From the NCBI RefSeq assembly GCF_002753895.1, contig NZ_NJER01000001.1:620001-684000 (forward strand): 64,000 nt of DNA. The letters run 5' to 3'. Below the pieces are notes generated by a model, which had not been told where the DNA came from, searched no databases, and saw nothing but the letters and a program-made list of their open reading frames with translations. Source of the stretch: Halobacteriovorax sp. JY17 (GTDB taxonomy: Bacteria > Bdellovibrionota > Bacteriovoracia > Bacteriovoracales > Bacteriovoracaceae). This document shows, in pieces, positions 18,701 to 25,650 of the stretch (position 1 is the first letter of the stretch; each line of letters opens with the position of its first letter). The position numbers and the translations under genes are program-made.

Positions 18701-20834
18701 TTGTTATAGTTGTCGTCGATGCAGAACCATTTGATGTATTAAGAGTGTTAGCTAGGGCGTAAGTAGTATTTGAAAAATTTAAAATAGGAGCATCAATAAC
18801 AAGATCTCCACTTTCTAGTATTCTATTACTTCCCAATTCATCTTCAAAGCTAACTCTAAACTTTGCATTAGTTACTGAGATATTTGGTAGAGTGAAAGAA
18901 GTCGTGAAAGTTTGCTCGCTGATAAGACCACTTGGAGATGCAATGCTTGCAATATTACTCCATGCGCTTCCATTAAAAAACTCTACAATGAAGTTCTTTG
19001 TTCCATCATTATGTTCTTCTGAGGCCTTCCAGCTTATATTTACTGTAGACTCGGCGATAAACGTAGGAGGAAGATTATCAAATGCTAATATTGGAGCAGT
19101 AGTATCAATATTTACGGTGAGAATTTTTGGATCACTAATTGTTCCATTAATATCTATTGCCCAGAGTTTTAAATCTACATTTCCATCAGTTGATTTTTGT
19201 ATTGTGTATGGATAAATTTGAAAATTAGCGCTATTACAAGAAATATTAAAATCTCCACTAGATGGAATTTGGTTATCTTCTGTAATTGCCATATTGGTGA
19301 AAGAGAGACAATTTTGAAAAGCTCCGCTACCTAGATCAGTTCCTGTACTTAAATCAAGCTGAATATTTCTAGTTGTTGTAGGTGTGGTACTCGCCACATT
19401 TAAGGCGAAGTCTACAGGTGTTGCTAGTACATTATCTTGAACATTAACTTGATACTTAATGGAATGATTTGGAAAGTTAGTATCAACATTTGGAGTGGAG
19501 CTCTCTTTCTTTCCAATAATTAATTCGACCTCAACTTCTCTAAGTGAATTTGCAGGAGGAGAATAGACCCAAGAAGCACTATTTGAAACAGTACTTCCAT
19601 TTAGCTTCCACTGATAAGCAATATTATAAGAGCTATTCCAGTGCGTAGAATTAACAGTGTAAGTGTAGTTACTTCCTTCTAAGACTTCTAGGTCAACATT
19701 TATACTTGAAATCTCAGGAGCAGAGTTAATAAGAAGAAAGAGGTCTTCTCCTTCAAAGGCCTTCTTTGTAGCCAGCACGATAGAACTATCGCCACTTATT
19801 TTATTATAAACTTCTTCTGGGGAATCAGTAATGCTCTCTTTTTCAGCTATTTTTAAGGAGACCTCATGAAGAGAGTCTGCATCTAATTTATCAATATCTA
19901 CACTTAAAGAGGTTCTTAGAACTTGTGAGAGTAGTGTTGTGGCCGGCCCTAATTCTTGATCTTCAAAGAAGCTTGTCACAATCCTCTGATAGTTCATGGT
20001 ACAACCAGTTGTTCTAAGTAAGTACCTAGTAGGTGTTTCTAAATTTAAATTTAGCTCATTAGGATCAAAATTAAATTCTGTACTAGATGGCAAATTTTCT
20101 CTGTTTAGTGGGTTGTCAGCAACCACTGTCATGGTCTTAATATCAAAAATCTCAATAGTAGGATTGATACAAGTAGAGGCATAGGCTTCATTAAAGAAGA
20201 GCGAGAAGCTCTTATAAGAAATCGATCCTAGGAGAGCGGGGATTTTTCCTGTGATAAGCTCTCTCTTAGAAGGAGTATTACTTCCTGATGAATTGCTTAC
20301 TGATGTGGAGTTTGTTGAATCAGAGTTCTTATTTTCTACTTTACTGGTTTCATCGTCTGATTGAAAACCACTTGAATTATAAGTATAGACTCCGTCCTGA
20401 GCAGACTTTTCTGAGGAAGGTGTTCTTGTATTTTCTGAGTTCTCAACAAGGCTGAAAGAATCATCAGGAAGGTAGATATCACTACTTGATGAATTTAAAA
20501 TAGAGTTAATCCTTCCTTGCGTATTGTAGTAACCTAAGGCCTGTTCTGAGGTCTCCGAGAAGGCACGTCGATCTTTTCTTGATTCTCTTTTCTTTGTCGC
20601 TATTTTCTTAGGAATGGAATCATTACTCTTTACTTCTTTCTTTGTTTTAAGACTCTTCTCAATTGGACGATACTTATTTTCTCCGCCCTTATTAAAACTA
20701 TAATTTGTTCTTGATTGAGAGACTTCATTCTTTGTACTTTTTGTACTTACTACCTTGTATAGAACGGCTGAACTTCCCACAAATGAAGAGATCGTTAGAG
20801 CATTTAGAATGTACTTCTTTATTAGTAGTCGCAT
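12756..20834 (-). CDS. Giant exported protein with tandem cadherin-like repeats and C-terminal propeller-like region (2692 aa)
   Basis: The N-terminal hydrophobic segment after basic residues (about 8-28) is a signal peptide or anchor. A low-complexity Ser/Asn/Lys-rich region reaches about residue 215. Ig-like strands follow, then a segment (about 690-785, TTITNSGGAASTTC) like choice-of-anchor/HYDIN domains. Seven tandem repeats of about 97-101 residues (about 787-1480) start with NDAP or a variant and share EDT, GSDxD and TYTP motifs, as in bacterial cadherin-like (Big_9) domains. More Ig-like domains lead to a C-terminal part (about 2030-2692) with NHL-like strands such as NSLAVTSKGDIFMLD. 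No sorting signal or protease motif is seen. An adhesin or surface-stalk role is inferred. Confidence 0.9.
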   Translation of the reverse strand: MRLLIKKYILNALTISSFVGSSAVLYKVVSTKSTKNEVSQSRTNYSFNKGGENKYRPIEKSLKTKKEVKSNDSIPKKIATKKRESRKDRRAFSETSEQALGYYNTQGRINSILNSSSSDIYLPDDSFSLVENSENTRTPSSEKSAQDGVYTYNSSGFQSDDETSKVENKNSDSTNSTSVSNSSGSNTPSKRELITGKIPALLGSISYKSFSLFFNEAYASTCINPTIEIFDIKTMTVVADNPLNRENLPSSTEFNFDPNELNLNLETPTRYLLRTTGCTMNYQRIVTSFFEDQELGPATTLLSQVLRTSLSVDIDKLDADSLHEVSLKIAEKESITDSPEEVYNKISGDSSIVLATKKAFEGEDLFLLINSAPEISSINVDLEVLEGSNYTYTVNSTHWNSSYNIAYQWKLNGSTVSNSASWVYSPPANSLREVEVELIIGKKESSTPNVDTNFPNHSIKYQVNVQDNVLATPVDFALNVASTTPTTTRNIQLDLSTGTDLGSGAFQNCLSFTNMAITEDNQIPSSGDFNISCNSANFQIYPYTIQKSTDGNVDLKLWAIDINGTISDPKILTVNIDTTAPILAFDNLPPTFIAESTVNISWKASEEHNDGTKNFIVEFFNGSAWSNIASIASPSGLISEQTFTTSFTLPNISVTNAKFRVSFEDELGSNRILESGDLVIDAPILNFSNTTYALANTLNTSNGSASTTTITNSGGAASTTCSGASLSGTNASEFEIIADGCGSTNLAPSSSCTIDVRPRPTTKGVKTANLTWSCGSNSTSTALSFTSLNNTPSKASDSASSLSEDSTHNFTIPAAIDADSDSLTYTIVSGPTSGALTNCLNSDTDLDCTYTPNTNFNGSDSFSYKANDASADSLVTTVTLTINPVNDAPTLTATQTVSTNEDTSLDFDLNSGSDVDGDTLNFIIVSAPSAGTLSCDGGISPACTYLPANDDVSSYTFTYRVSDSILNSSISTVTINISAQNDAPVVAADQVFTPVEDTPLNFTITSAADIDLPVQTLSYKVINSVTNGTLTNCITSAGFTTDLSCTYTPDSDFNGSDSFTYRVYDSIAESANVATITFNTSAVNDAPTLAATQAISTDEDTPVTFDLNLGSDIDSATLSYIKVSDPAQGTLSCVGGTSRSCTYTPAANDYGVRTFTYKVNDGTLDSNTSTVSITINSINDAPEMIANQSETTNEDTPLSITLLGASDDLTATPSIQYQIVSAPQNGVLSNCIDNSSWSTDKSCTYTPAGNYNGTDSFTYKAYDSLLESSTTSTVNITISPVNDAPTIATTGAVTTAEDTPLTFDLPLGSDIDSATLTYVKLTDPATGTLTCDGGTSRSCLFTPSLNFNGSTSFTFKVNDGALDSNTSTVTVTISAENDAPVMAADQNVSTDDNTNLVINLSAATDIDGDTLSYKLVSAPTNGSLTNCITTGSYSTDIVCDYISNSNYNGTDSFTFIASDGTTDAASFATVNIAVSDKTAPAAPTISLAHSTYRNTLNQNLTASSCADMPYLFITEGAKPSSGDTGWQACSTVVGAITHTLVSTTEGDRSLKVWSKDVNENVSSSEDTVIVHYDETLPIINFAAIPTKKGNTSIDIDFDLTELNSTSTNDFTIEFFNGSSWQTVGTLASASGNLSATAFSKNWTLPTIDTTSAKFKVSYTDLAGNTAETESSTFHVDSTAPILSINFKEAYKSGIAEDFSWKLTEVNPGAAGGNFTLRFYDGSSWNNLTSVLSSSVSQVNSEYTGSFTTGVDTPNAKLEVSFTDEVGFTTTVEKDIIIDGTAPTISSFDLAEGLATTDNNNVLVEFSATDTTSNITYACLRYDDDTPPTSLDDECWTTLPAGLRSTSVTATPSDNLYFRIGFLNSSYDVYLWLADAAENITTNAATLSVDKDTITYMPGTPPQISDLTVSNSDSPSSPAVVSDLIFGAGSDIYIKWKASDAEGLIANPISISYATNANPDEFLPLASNIANIANTGCTISGNETGCVVLEGQVPTTGSFKIRIIVKDTASAETFLTSSPLNETNFRMIAGNTEKGVGGSSQSVIYKTRSSQHLADSNSLAVTSKGDIFMLDTQAGLLWVNPTTGVVSELIAKTGTASGDGGSIASATLKDPQAIALDHSNGLLVLDNNSFRRIDMNTNPWTISTLIGGGSSSDPGNSVDPDQIKIDATHTHYSTITTLPNGDIYFKSDSSSNKKWRHYDASAGKVNLVNVSGTGYYTDAAGPLSVQPTYNLAMTYDPLSSEIEHMQVTIYKSVPGNTRRYPTRLDFVNGSPTTDYQAIAPYDVYGGYFAVYKSGQNGLLYAVTQLKRELVVYNAAANTWSKILGTGSTPGAPCSDGTNATSCSVSIEAMFVDANGKLFFNDQGLIRTLDDSGNIVTLTGQFPSSGDGGNALSARIGLSYQIDWGLNSAQKDILLIGDTISGDYREFQIGGNINYVAGSYGYTTYSFTSDPINGNIYDDTGSGVQLFTRASGLWSKVIGNGGTSYYNPASDGKVGNDISFDWYSEQILGLAGDQLMVQKSRWNGTTSSDAYIKLYDRADSYRQSHFMGQPDTDRGSIEAAGTNTADSRAPTYGGMVNAQYDATHGWLMKQANSSRIIKTTQGGVIAEYTTLPSSAYGFVMRRDGAEEKIYYCNSSGVMIEYNKTTDTTTSLDLASTALKCYSGQRKILYNSVSNSIYFIVYQNGLYGVGEYFLD

Positions 20835-20981
20835 TTCACCTTCTTATCGGATAGTCTACTATCTTAGGTGAGAAGAAAATAACTTCTTCGTGAAAACAAA
20901 GGGTTGAGATAGATCTTCTCGAGTAGAATAATTAATTTTGACTAGTATTTAAGGCACTTATGAAGAGTTTTACTTGAGAAG

Positions 20982-21935
20982 TTAGAATTTAAGTTTAAAA
21001 ACCGGGCTATCACTTAATTTCTTCTTTCTCTTATCGTATTCCTGAGTTGTCTTAACTGAAGAGTGGTTAACCTCTCTGGCGACAGAGTAGATATCAACTC
21101 CTTGCTCTAGGAGTTCTCCAATGAAAGTTGCTCTGGCCGAATGGGGTGTCACTTTAAAATTAAGGCCAATTTTTCTTGCGTAGTAATCTACAATCTCATT
21201 GATTGTTTTTGGGTTGAGAGGTTTATTTAAGCGATCAGGATTTGTTGGGTTATGAGAGGGTTGAAAGAGCCAGTCTTCGCGCTCTAGTTTTCTCGCTATT
21301 TTTTCCATATTGAGAATGTAGAGATCTAAGCTCTCAATACATTCTGGATGGAGAACTTTCTGTCCAATCTTTCCACCCTTACCAATAAATTCTAAGACTC
21401 TATATTCATTAATTTCTCGGTAGTCTTTAAATTTAAGATTTAGAATTTCGCTCTTTCTAAGCCCTGTTGTAAAGAACATCATAAGAAGGGCCCGGTGAAG
21501 GATTCCTGAGTCCGTCTCTCTAGGAATAGAGTCTAATAACTCTCTCATCTGTGTTGCAGAGAGTGCATTGGTAGGGGAGACAACATCTCTTCTAGGTCTT
21601 TTTACAGAAGAGACAGGATTAAATTCCAGAATACTTTTCTCTACTAGAAAGTCACTATAGCTTGAAAGGGCAGCGAGTTTTCTCGCAATTGTTTTAGGAG
21701 CGCAGGGCTGACCATAGCGGCCACCAACTTCTTGTAACCAATTTCTATACTTGATGATGTGAGCTCTCTCTAAGTCAGCGTAGGACTTCATAGAGAGCTC
21801 CTCAAAGGCCCAAGTGAGAAAGTGTCTTATATCTATTTCATAGCTAGAGCGAGTGTGCCTTGAATTGAAATTATCAAAGAACTCTTGGTAGATAGTGAAT
21901 GGGTGAGCAATTTGCTCTAATTTCTTTTCTCCCAT
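20982..21935 (-). CDS. Tyrosine recombinase (Xer/phage integrase family), 317 aa
   Basis: Site-specific DNA recombinase with an N-terminal SAM-like core-binding domain (about 11-110) and a complete catalytic domain. Active-site residues visible are R160 (TTGLRKSE), K186 (GKGGK), H265 and R268 (TPHSARAT), H291 (VNHSSVKTT) and nucleophile Y300 (TQEYDKRK). The length and simple two-domain form fit XerC/XerD-type enzymes as well as small integrases. No excisionase, phage genes or attachment repeats lie beside it. A second tyrosine recombinase is 5.6 kb away on the same strand, so the two may be a Xer pair or unrelated orphans. Confidence 0.9.
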   Translation of the reverse strand: MGEKKLEQIAHPFTIYQEFFDNFNSRHTRSSYEIDIRHFLTWAFEELSMKSYADLERAHIIKYRNWLQEVGGRYGQPCAPKTIARKLAALSSYSDFLVEKSILEFNPVSSVKRPRRDVVSPTNALSATQMRELLDSIPRETDSGILHRALLMMFFTTGLRKSEILNLKFKDYREINEYRVLEFIGKGGKIGQKVLHPECIESLDLYILNMEKIARKLEREDWLFQPSHNPTNPDRLNKPLNPKTINEIVDYYARKIGLNFKVTPHSARATFIGELLEQGVDIYSVAREVNHSSVKTTQEYDKRKKKLSDSPVFKLKF

Positions 21936-22082
21936 GACTTATTATCGGTTAATTAGCTTTTAAATTATAGGTAATTACTCTTTTGTCATAAGTTTCGCAG
22001 ATTACTCATGGATAGTATTTTCCTCTAATCAAGAAGACTGAAAATTTCATCAGAGTAATATTTAAAAATACGATAGGTCATT

Positions 22083-22622
22083 ATGAATCTTCTAGGAAAT
22101 GGTAAATCTATTCTCAATTACTTCGAACTAAAGAAAATTAGTATTCAAAGCTCTCTTATAAGCCTTGATGGGCCTTACTTAATTCAGAGAAATTTTTGGA
22201 GCCAGCAAATTCTTAAGGCGTCTGATTTATTTGAAGTCAATTTATTCAAGAAAAGTAAGACTCTATTTTCGTTTCGTGAAAGTGTCGTTATTAGAGCGAA
22301 AACGAAGCAAGGCCTTGTGATTGATTCTAAAGTTTTAAAGGGTGAATTTAGCTCTTTTAAAAACCTTCAAGAAATTGAAAGAGAAATCGGTCGCCTTGAT
22401 TTTAAAATCAGGCAAAAGTCTTTTGATCTTGATTACTATGAAATCATTCATACACACCCTACAGGATGCTATATAGAAAGAGATGGCGAACACGAAGTCA
22501 TCTCTCTTGGCGGTTTAAGTAAGTCGGACTATGAAGTTGCAGAGTTTTTAGAGAGAAAACATTCAGCAATTTTTAAATTAAAGGCAATTTGTCCTGGCGG
22601 AATTACTTACTGCTCAATCTAG
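22083..22622 (+). CDS. JAMM/MPN-like putative metallopeptidase (179 aa)
   Basis: The family is not recognised with certainty, but the C-terminal half carries a JAMM-type zinc motif. HTHP at 123-126 gives the two histidines, and S146 with D149 (LSKSDYE) gives the SxxD part. A possible upstream catalytic Glu is E66 in FRESVVIRA. The gap between HTHP and SxxD is about 19 residues, longer than in most JAMM proteins, with an acidic insert. There is no signal peptide, so it is cytoplasmic. JAMM proteins cleave isopeptide or peptide bonds; RadC is a distant bacterial relative. The 3' end overlaps the convergent acylase gene by 9 bp. Confidence 0.7.
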   Translation: MNLLGNGKSILNYFELKKISIQSSLISLDGPYLIQRNFWSQQILKASDLFEVNLFKKSKTLFSFRESVVIRAKTKQGLVIDSKVLKGEFSSFKNLQEIEREIGRLDFKIRQKSFDLDYYEIIHTHPTGCYIERDGEHEVISLGGLSKSDYEVAEFLERKHSAIFKLKAICPGGITYCSI

Positions 22623-24830
22623 AGATTCTTCTTTATATTTAAAATTTAGCCAATCTTGAATTTCACTTGTGTAGAATTTTGAGAAACGTCTATCACTGAC
22701 ACCGCCCGCGAGTACTGTGTAGCTCTTTCTTTCTGCGAGATCAGTTATAAACCTCATTGATGGACAAAAAGTTGAAATCCTTCCGTGGGATTCGTAGAGA
22801 GCGCCCTGAACAATTGTTGCTCTTGAGCCTTCAATTGAAATTGGCCCGTAATCAAATCCAAGAAAGTTTGGCAACTTCCCATCAAAGAGAATATTTGTCA
22901 TTTTAACTTTTCTCTTTTCTCCCCAAGTTTGAATTCGTGTCTCTAGAAATAGTTTCTGAGTTCTAGCTAGAGCATTTTTAAAACAATCCATTTTGGATTT
23001 CTTAGCGAACCAAAGAGGGTTATTTTCGATAATTACCTTGTCGAAGAAGTAATAGAAATCAACAAGTATAGACGATTTCTTTTCAATATACTTCCACGGA
23101 GAAGTTGGAAAGAAGTCATCAGTAAAAACTTCTTCAAGTAGATTGTGATAGAATTCTTCAAAGATGGTGGCTCCTTTTGAATTCTTGTCATAACAGTAGT
23201 CCCAAGACTTTAGCGTTTCGCTCACTTCATCATTGGCAAGAAGAGCTGATAGCTCATTCATATAGTGATGGGCCTGAAGACTATAAAGATCACTTTGCAT
23301 TTCTTTAAAGTCTTGTACTGAGAACTTTTCTCTTTCCTGCAAGAGTTGATTGATACGATCAACTCTATAAGGTCCCATTGGAAGATTAATAGTTAAAGGA
23401 GTCTCAGGATTTAAATAATTTTTTAAATCATTATTTGCAGTGGCAAGAAATCCTTCTGCTGGATTAACCAGACCACTGAGGTTTTCAGCTTCAATCATAC
23501 CGTCCCAGTGATTTAATTTATCACTGGCACGAAGTGGGTAGAGGCCACTAGAAGCTCTCTTTGGAGAGAGTCCTGACTGTTGATAAGCAATATTCCCTTC
23601 GCTATCACCAAGAAGCCAATTACATGAAATAGAAATCTTAGAGAGAGCTTTCTTCATCGAGTAAATATCATCGGATTCAAGCATTTCGTAGAGAGCGAGG
23701 GCGGAACCAATAGCGCCGCTCTTCTTAGCTGTCCAGGCCCTATTTAGGTAGAGACCATTTTTTAAAGGAGCACCGTCCATTGGATTTGTTTCAAGAGTTC
23801 CACATTCATTTTCATAGATATTAAATTGAAATTCAGGATTCTTCTTTCTAAGAATCACTTCTTCACGCATTAGAAAACTTTCATACTTACCGTCTCGCAG
23901 ATAGTTCTCATTACTCACATCTTCAATAAAGTAATCAACCATATCCATAAAGCCATAAGTGAAACCAAAGCTCACTTTATCACTTCTTCCCATTATTATT
24001 CCAGGTAAGCCTGGCATGGAGACACCTTGAAAATTCCTATCTCCCATATGAAGCACTTGCTCGTACCAGATTCCTGGTAGACGATTTATCTCTAGGTGAG
24101 GGTCATTACATTGAATAACACTTCCTGTTTTAGACTTCTTTGGAGAAACGATCCAATTATTAGAGGCCATCATCTTTGGTAGGAGCGAATTAAACTTCAC
24201 TTCATCGGGAATTAGGCCTTCAAAGTATTCTAAAATTTTTAGATTTTTTAAAGTATCGTCTTCGATACCATCAAGATGAGGAGAGAAAAGTGATTTTAAC
24301 TTCTCTATATTGATTTCTTCTCTAATACTTTGAATAATAAACTTTTCAGCGTCCTGTTGGGTCTGGGCAAGGCCAATATAGGACATGATTTTTATGACCA
24401 TGAGAGAGTCTTGAATTGTCCATGGTTCTAAGTGAACTCCTAGGAGCTTGAACTCCCAAGTCTTTCCTCTTTTTTTTAGAAAGTGATTAACTCCATCGGC
24501 ATAAGACTGAAAATAGTTTTTTACATCAATAGGAAGTTTTTCTAAGTCTTCTAGAGTTGAGTTATAGAAATCCATCTGCCTCATAAAGATATCTATCTTT
24601 AAGCTCTCCTCGTTGTCTTTAAGGAGTTCACAGATTCTTCCCTTGCCAATTATTCTTAGGAGGAAAATTTGCATAAAGCGGTCTTCACAGTGGCAAAGTG
24701 CTTGAGCGTAGGCCATGGCATTCTTGCTCTTGGAGAAAACTTCTGTAATACCGCTTTCTCTTCTTTTTAAAGAAAAATTTTCGTCTTTATTAAAGGATAA
24801 TACTTGGGATTTCTTAGTGATCTTTTTCAA
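22614..24830 (-). CDS. Penicillin acylase family Ntn-hydrolase, apparently not exported
   Basis: N-terminal-nucleophile amidase family; members mature by cutting before a serine. The likely nucleophile is S223 in MMASNNWIVSP. Family landmarks are AYAQALCHCEDRFMQ (about 40-54), IGKGRICELL, CNDPHLEINRLPGIWYE, GLPGIIMGRSDKVSFGFTY and NWLLGDSEGNIAYQQSG. At 738 residues the length is normal. The N-terminus (MKKITKKSQVLSF) lacks the signal peptide and linker usual for this periplasmic family, so a cytoplasmic enzyme is suggested. The start is TTG at 24830 with AGGAG seven bases upstream, partly inside a hairpin. Substrate unknown (amide, N-acyl amino acid or lactone). Confidence 0.88.
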   Translation of the reverse strand: MKKITKKSQVLSFNKDENFSLKRRESGITEVFSKSKNAMAYAQALCHCEDRFMQIFLLRIIGKGRICELLKDNEESLKIDIFMRQMDFYNSTLEDLEKLPIDVKNYFQSYADGVNHFLKKRGKTWEFKLLGVHLEPWTIQDSLMVIKIMSYIGLAQTQQDAEKFIIQSIREEINIEKLKSLFSPHLDGIEDDTLKNLKILEYFEGLIPDEVKFNSLLPKMMASNNWIVSPKKSKTGSVIQCNDPHLEINRLPGIWYEQVLHMGDRNFQGVSMPGLPGIIMGRSDKVSFGFTYGFMDMVDYFIEDVSNENYLRDGKYESFLMREEVILRKKNPEFQFNIYENECGTLETNPMDGAPLKNGLYLNRAWTAKKSGAIGSALALYEMLESDDIYSMKKALSKISISCNWLLGDSEGNIAYQQSGLSPKRASSGLYPLRASDKLNHWDGMIEAENLSGLVNPAEGFLATANNDLKNYLNPETPLTINLPMGPYRVDRINQLLQEREKFSVQDFKEMQSDLYSLQAHHYMNELSALLANDEVSETLKSWDYCYDKNSKGATIFEEFYHNLLEEVFTDDFFPTSPWKYIEKKSSILVDFYYFFDKVIIENNPLWFAKKSKMDCFKNALARTQKLFLETRIQTWGEKRKVKMTNILFDGKLPNFLGFDYGPISIEGSRATIVQGALYESHGRISTFCPSMRFITDLAERKSYTVLAGGVSDRRFSKFYTSEIQDWLNFKYKEESLD

Positions 24831-24834
24831 GAAA

Positions 24835-24854
24835 ATACTCCTAGGGTAGAGTAT
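24835..24854 (-). promoter_or_regulatory. Hairpin overlapping the Shine-Dalgarno of the acylase gene
   Basis: On the minus strand ATACTC and GAGTAT (six pairs, eight-base loop) form a hairpin. Its 3' arm contains part of the AGGAG that serves the TTG start at 24830. It could limit initiation, or act as a weak terminator after plsC since TTTTC follows. Confidence 0.4.
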
Positions 24855-24864
24855 CTAGCTTATC

Positions 24865-25581
24865 TTAGCTTAACTCGTTGTCAAGTTCTTGGACTTTCTT
24901 CTTCATGAGCTGATAGGTGTTTTCGCATAGAGTTCCGACATCTTTTTTTGTTAGACCTTCAGTGGGGATAGCATCAAGGACTTCAACAATAACTTTTCCT
25001 GATTTCCATTTAGAAAAATCAAGGCCTACATCATAGGAGCTTATGCAGATAGGGGAAATAGGAACTTGCGCATTTATAGCGGTAAAGAAAGCCCCTTTTT
25101 TAAAAGGAAGAACACCGCGGCCGTGACTCCTAGTCCCTTCGGGCATCATCCAGATAGAAGTATTCTTTTCTCGAATTGCAGCACCGACTTGATCCATCGT
25201 TCCGTGAGCGCTGCGCTTATTTTTTCTGTCAATAAGTACATTACCACTTAGCCAGTAGAATTGACCAAAGAGTGGAATCCAGCGCAGGCTTTTCTTCCCA
25301 AGTGAAACTGTTCTATCTGGAAGGATATGACAGGCAATAAAGACATCAATATTGTGCTGATGGTTTGAGATAAATAAACCAGGTCTATTATCCTGAAGCT
25401 TATCAACATTTCTTTTAACAACTTCAATTCCAAGAATCGTTGTTCCAAGCCTTACCATGCGGGCCATGATGTATACATTATTTGGATTGAAGGGTCTGAG
25501 GGCACTTACTATTGTTCCAACAATACCAACAAGGGCAAGGAGGATAAGTGCAAGAATGAATCGTACAGTTTTTAAAATCAT
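24865..25581 (-). CDS. plsC: 1-acyl-sn-glycerol-3-phosphate acyltransferase
   Basis: Adds the second acyl chain to lysophosphatidic acid to make phosphatidic acid at the inner membrane. The 238 residues begin with a membrane helix (about 5-28). They contain the acyltransferase motifs NHQHNIDVF (HX4D) at about 74-82 and MPEGTRSHGRG (substrate-binding EGTR). PFKKGAFF and VPISPI follow. It is upstream of the acylase gene on the same strand with a 34-bp gap. A 10-bp hairpin directly before the ATG can pair with its GAGAG Shine-Dalgarno. Confidence 0.94.
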   Translation of the reverse strand: MILKTVRFILALILLALVGIVGTIVSALRPFNPNNVYIMARMVRLGTTILGIEVVKRNVDKLQDNRPGLFISNHQHNIDVFIACHILPDRTVSLGKKSLRWIPLFGQFYWLSGNVLIDRKNKRSAHGTMDQVGAAIREKNTSIWMMPEGTRSHGRGVLPFKKGAFFTAINAQVPISPICISSYDVGLDFSKWKSGKVIVEVLDAIPTEGLTKKDVGTLCENTYQLMKKKVQELDNELS

Positions 25582-25621
25582 AAGCTCTCAATAATTAAGA
25601 AAATAGGTTACTTGAGAGCTT
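25582..25621 (-). promoter_or_regulatory. Perfect 10-bp hairpin enclosing the plsC ribosome binding site
   Basis: AAGCTCTCAA (25582-25591 on the plus strand) pairs with TTGAGAGCTT (25612-25621) across a 20-base loop. On the transcript the 3' arm contains GAGAG directly before the plsC ATG. Folding would hide the binding site. No T-run follows, which argues against a simple terminator of the upstream gene. Confidence 0.5.
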
Positions 25622-25650
25622 TCATGAAGTCTAGTCTGATTTAGAGGATT

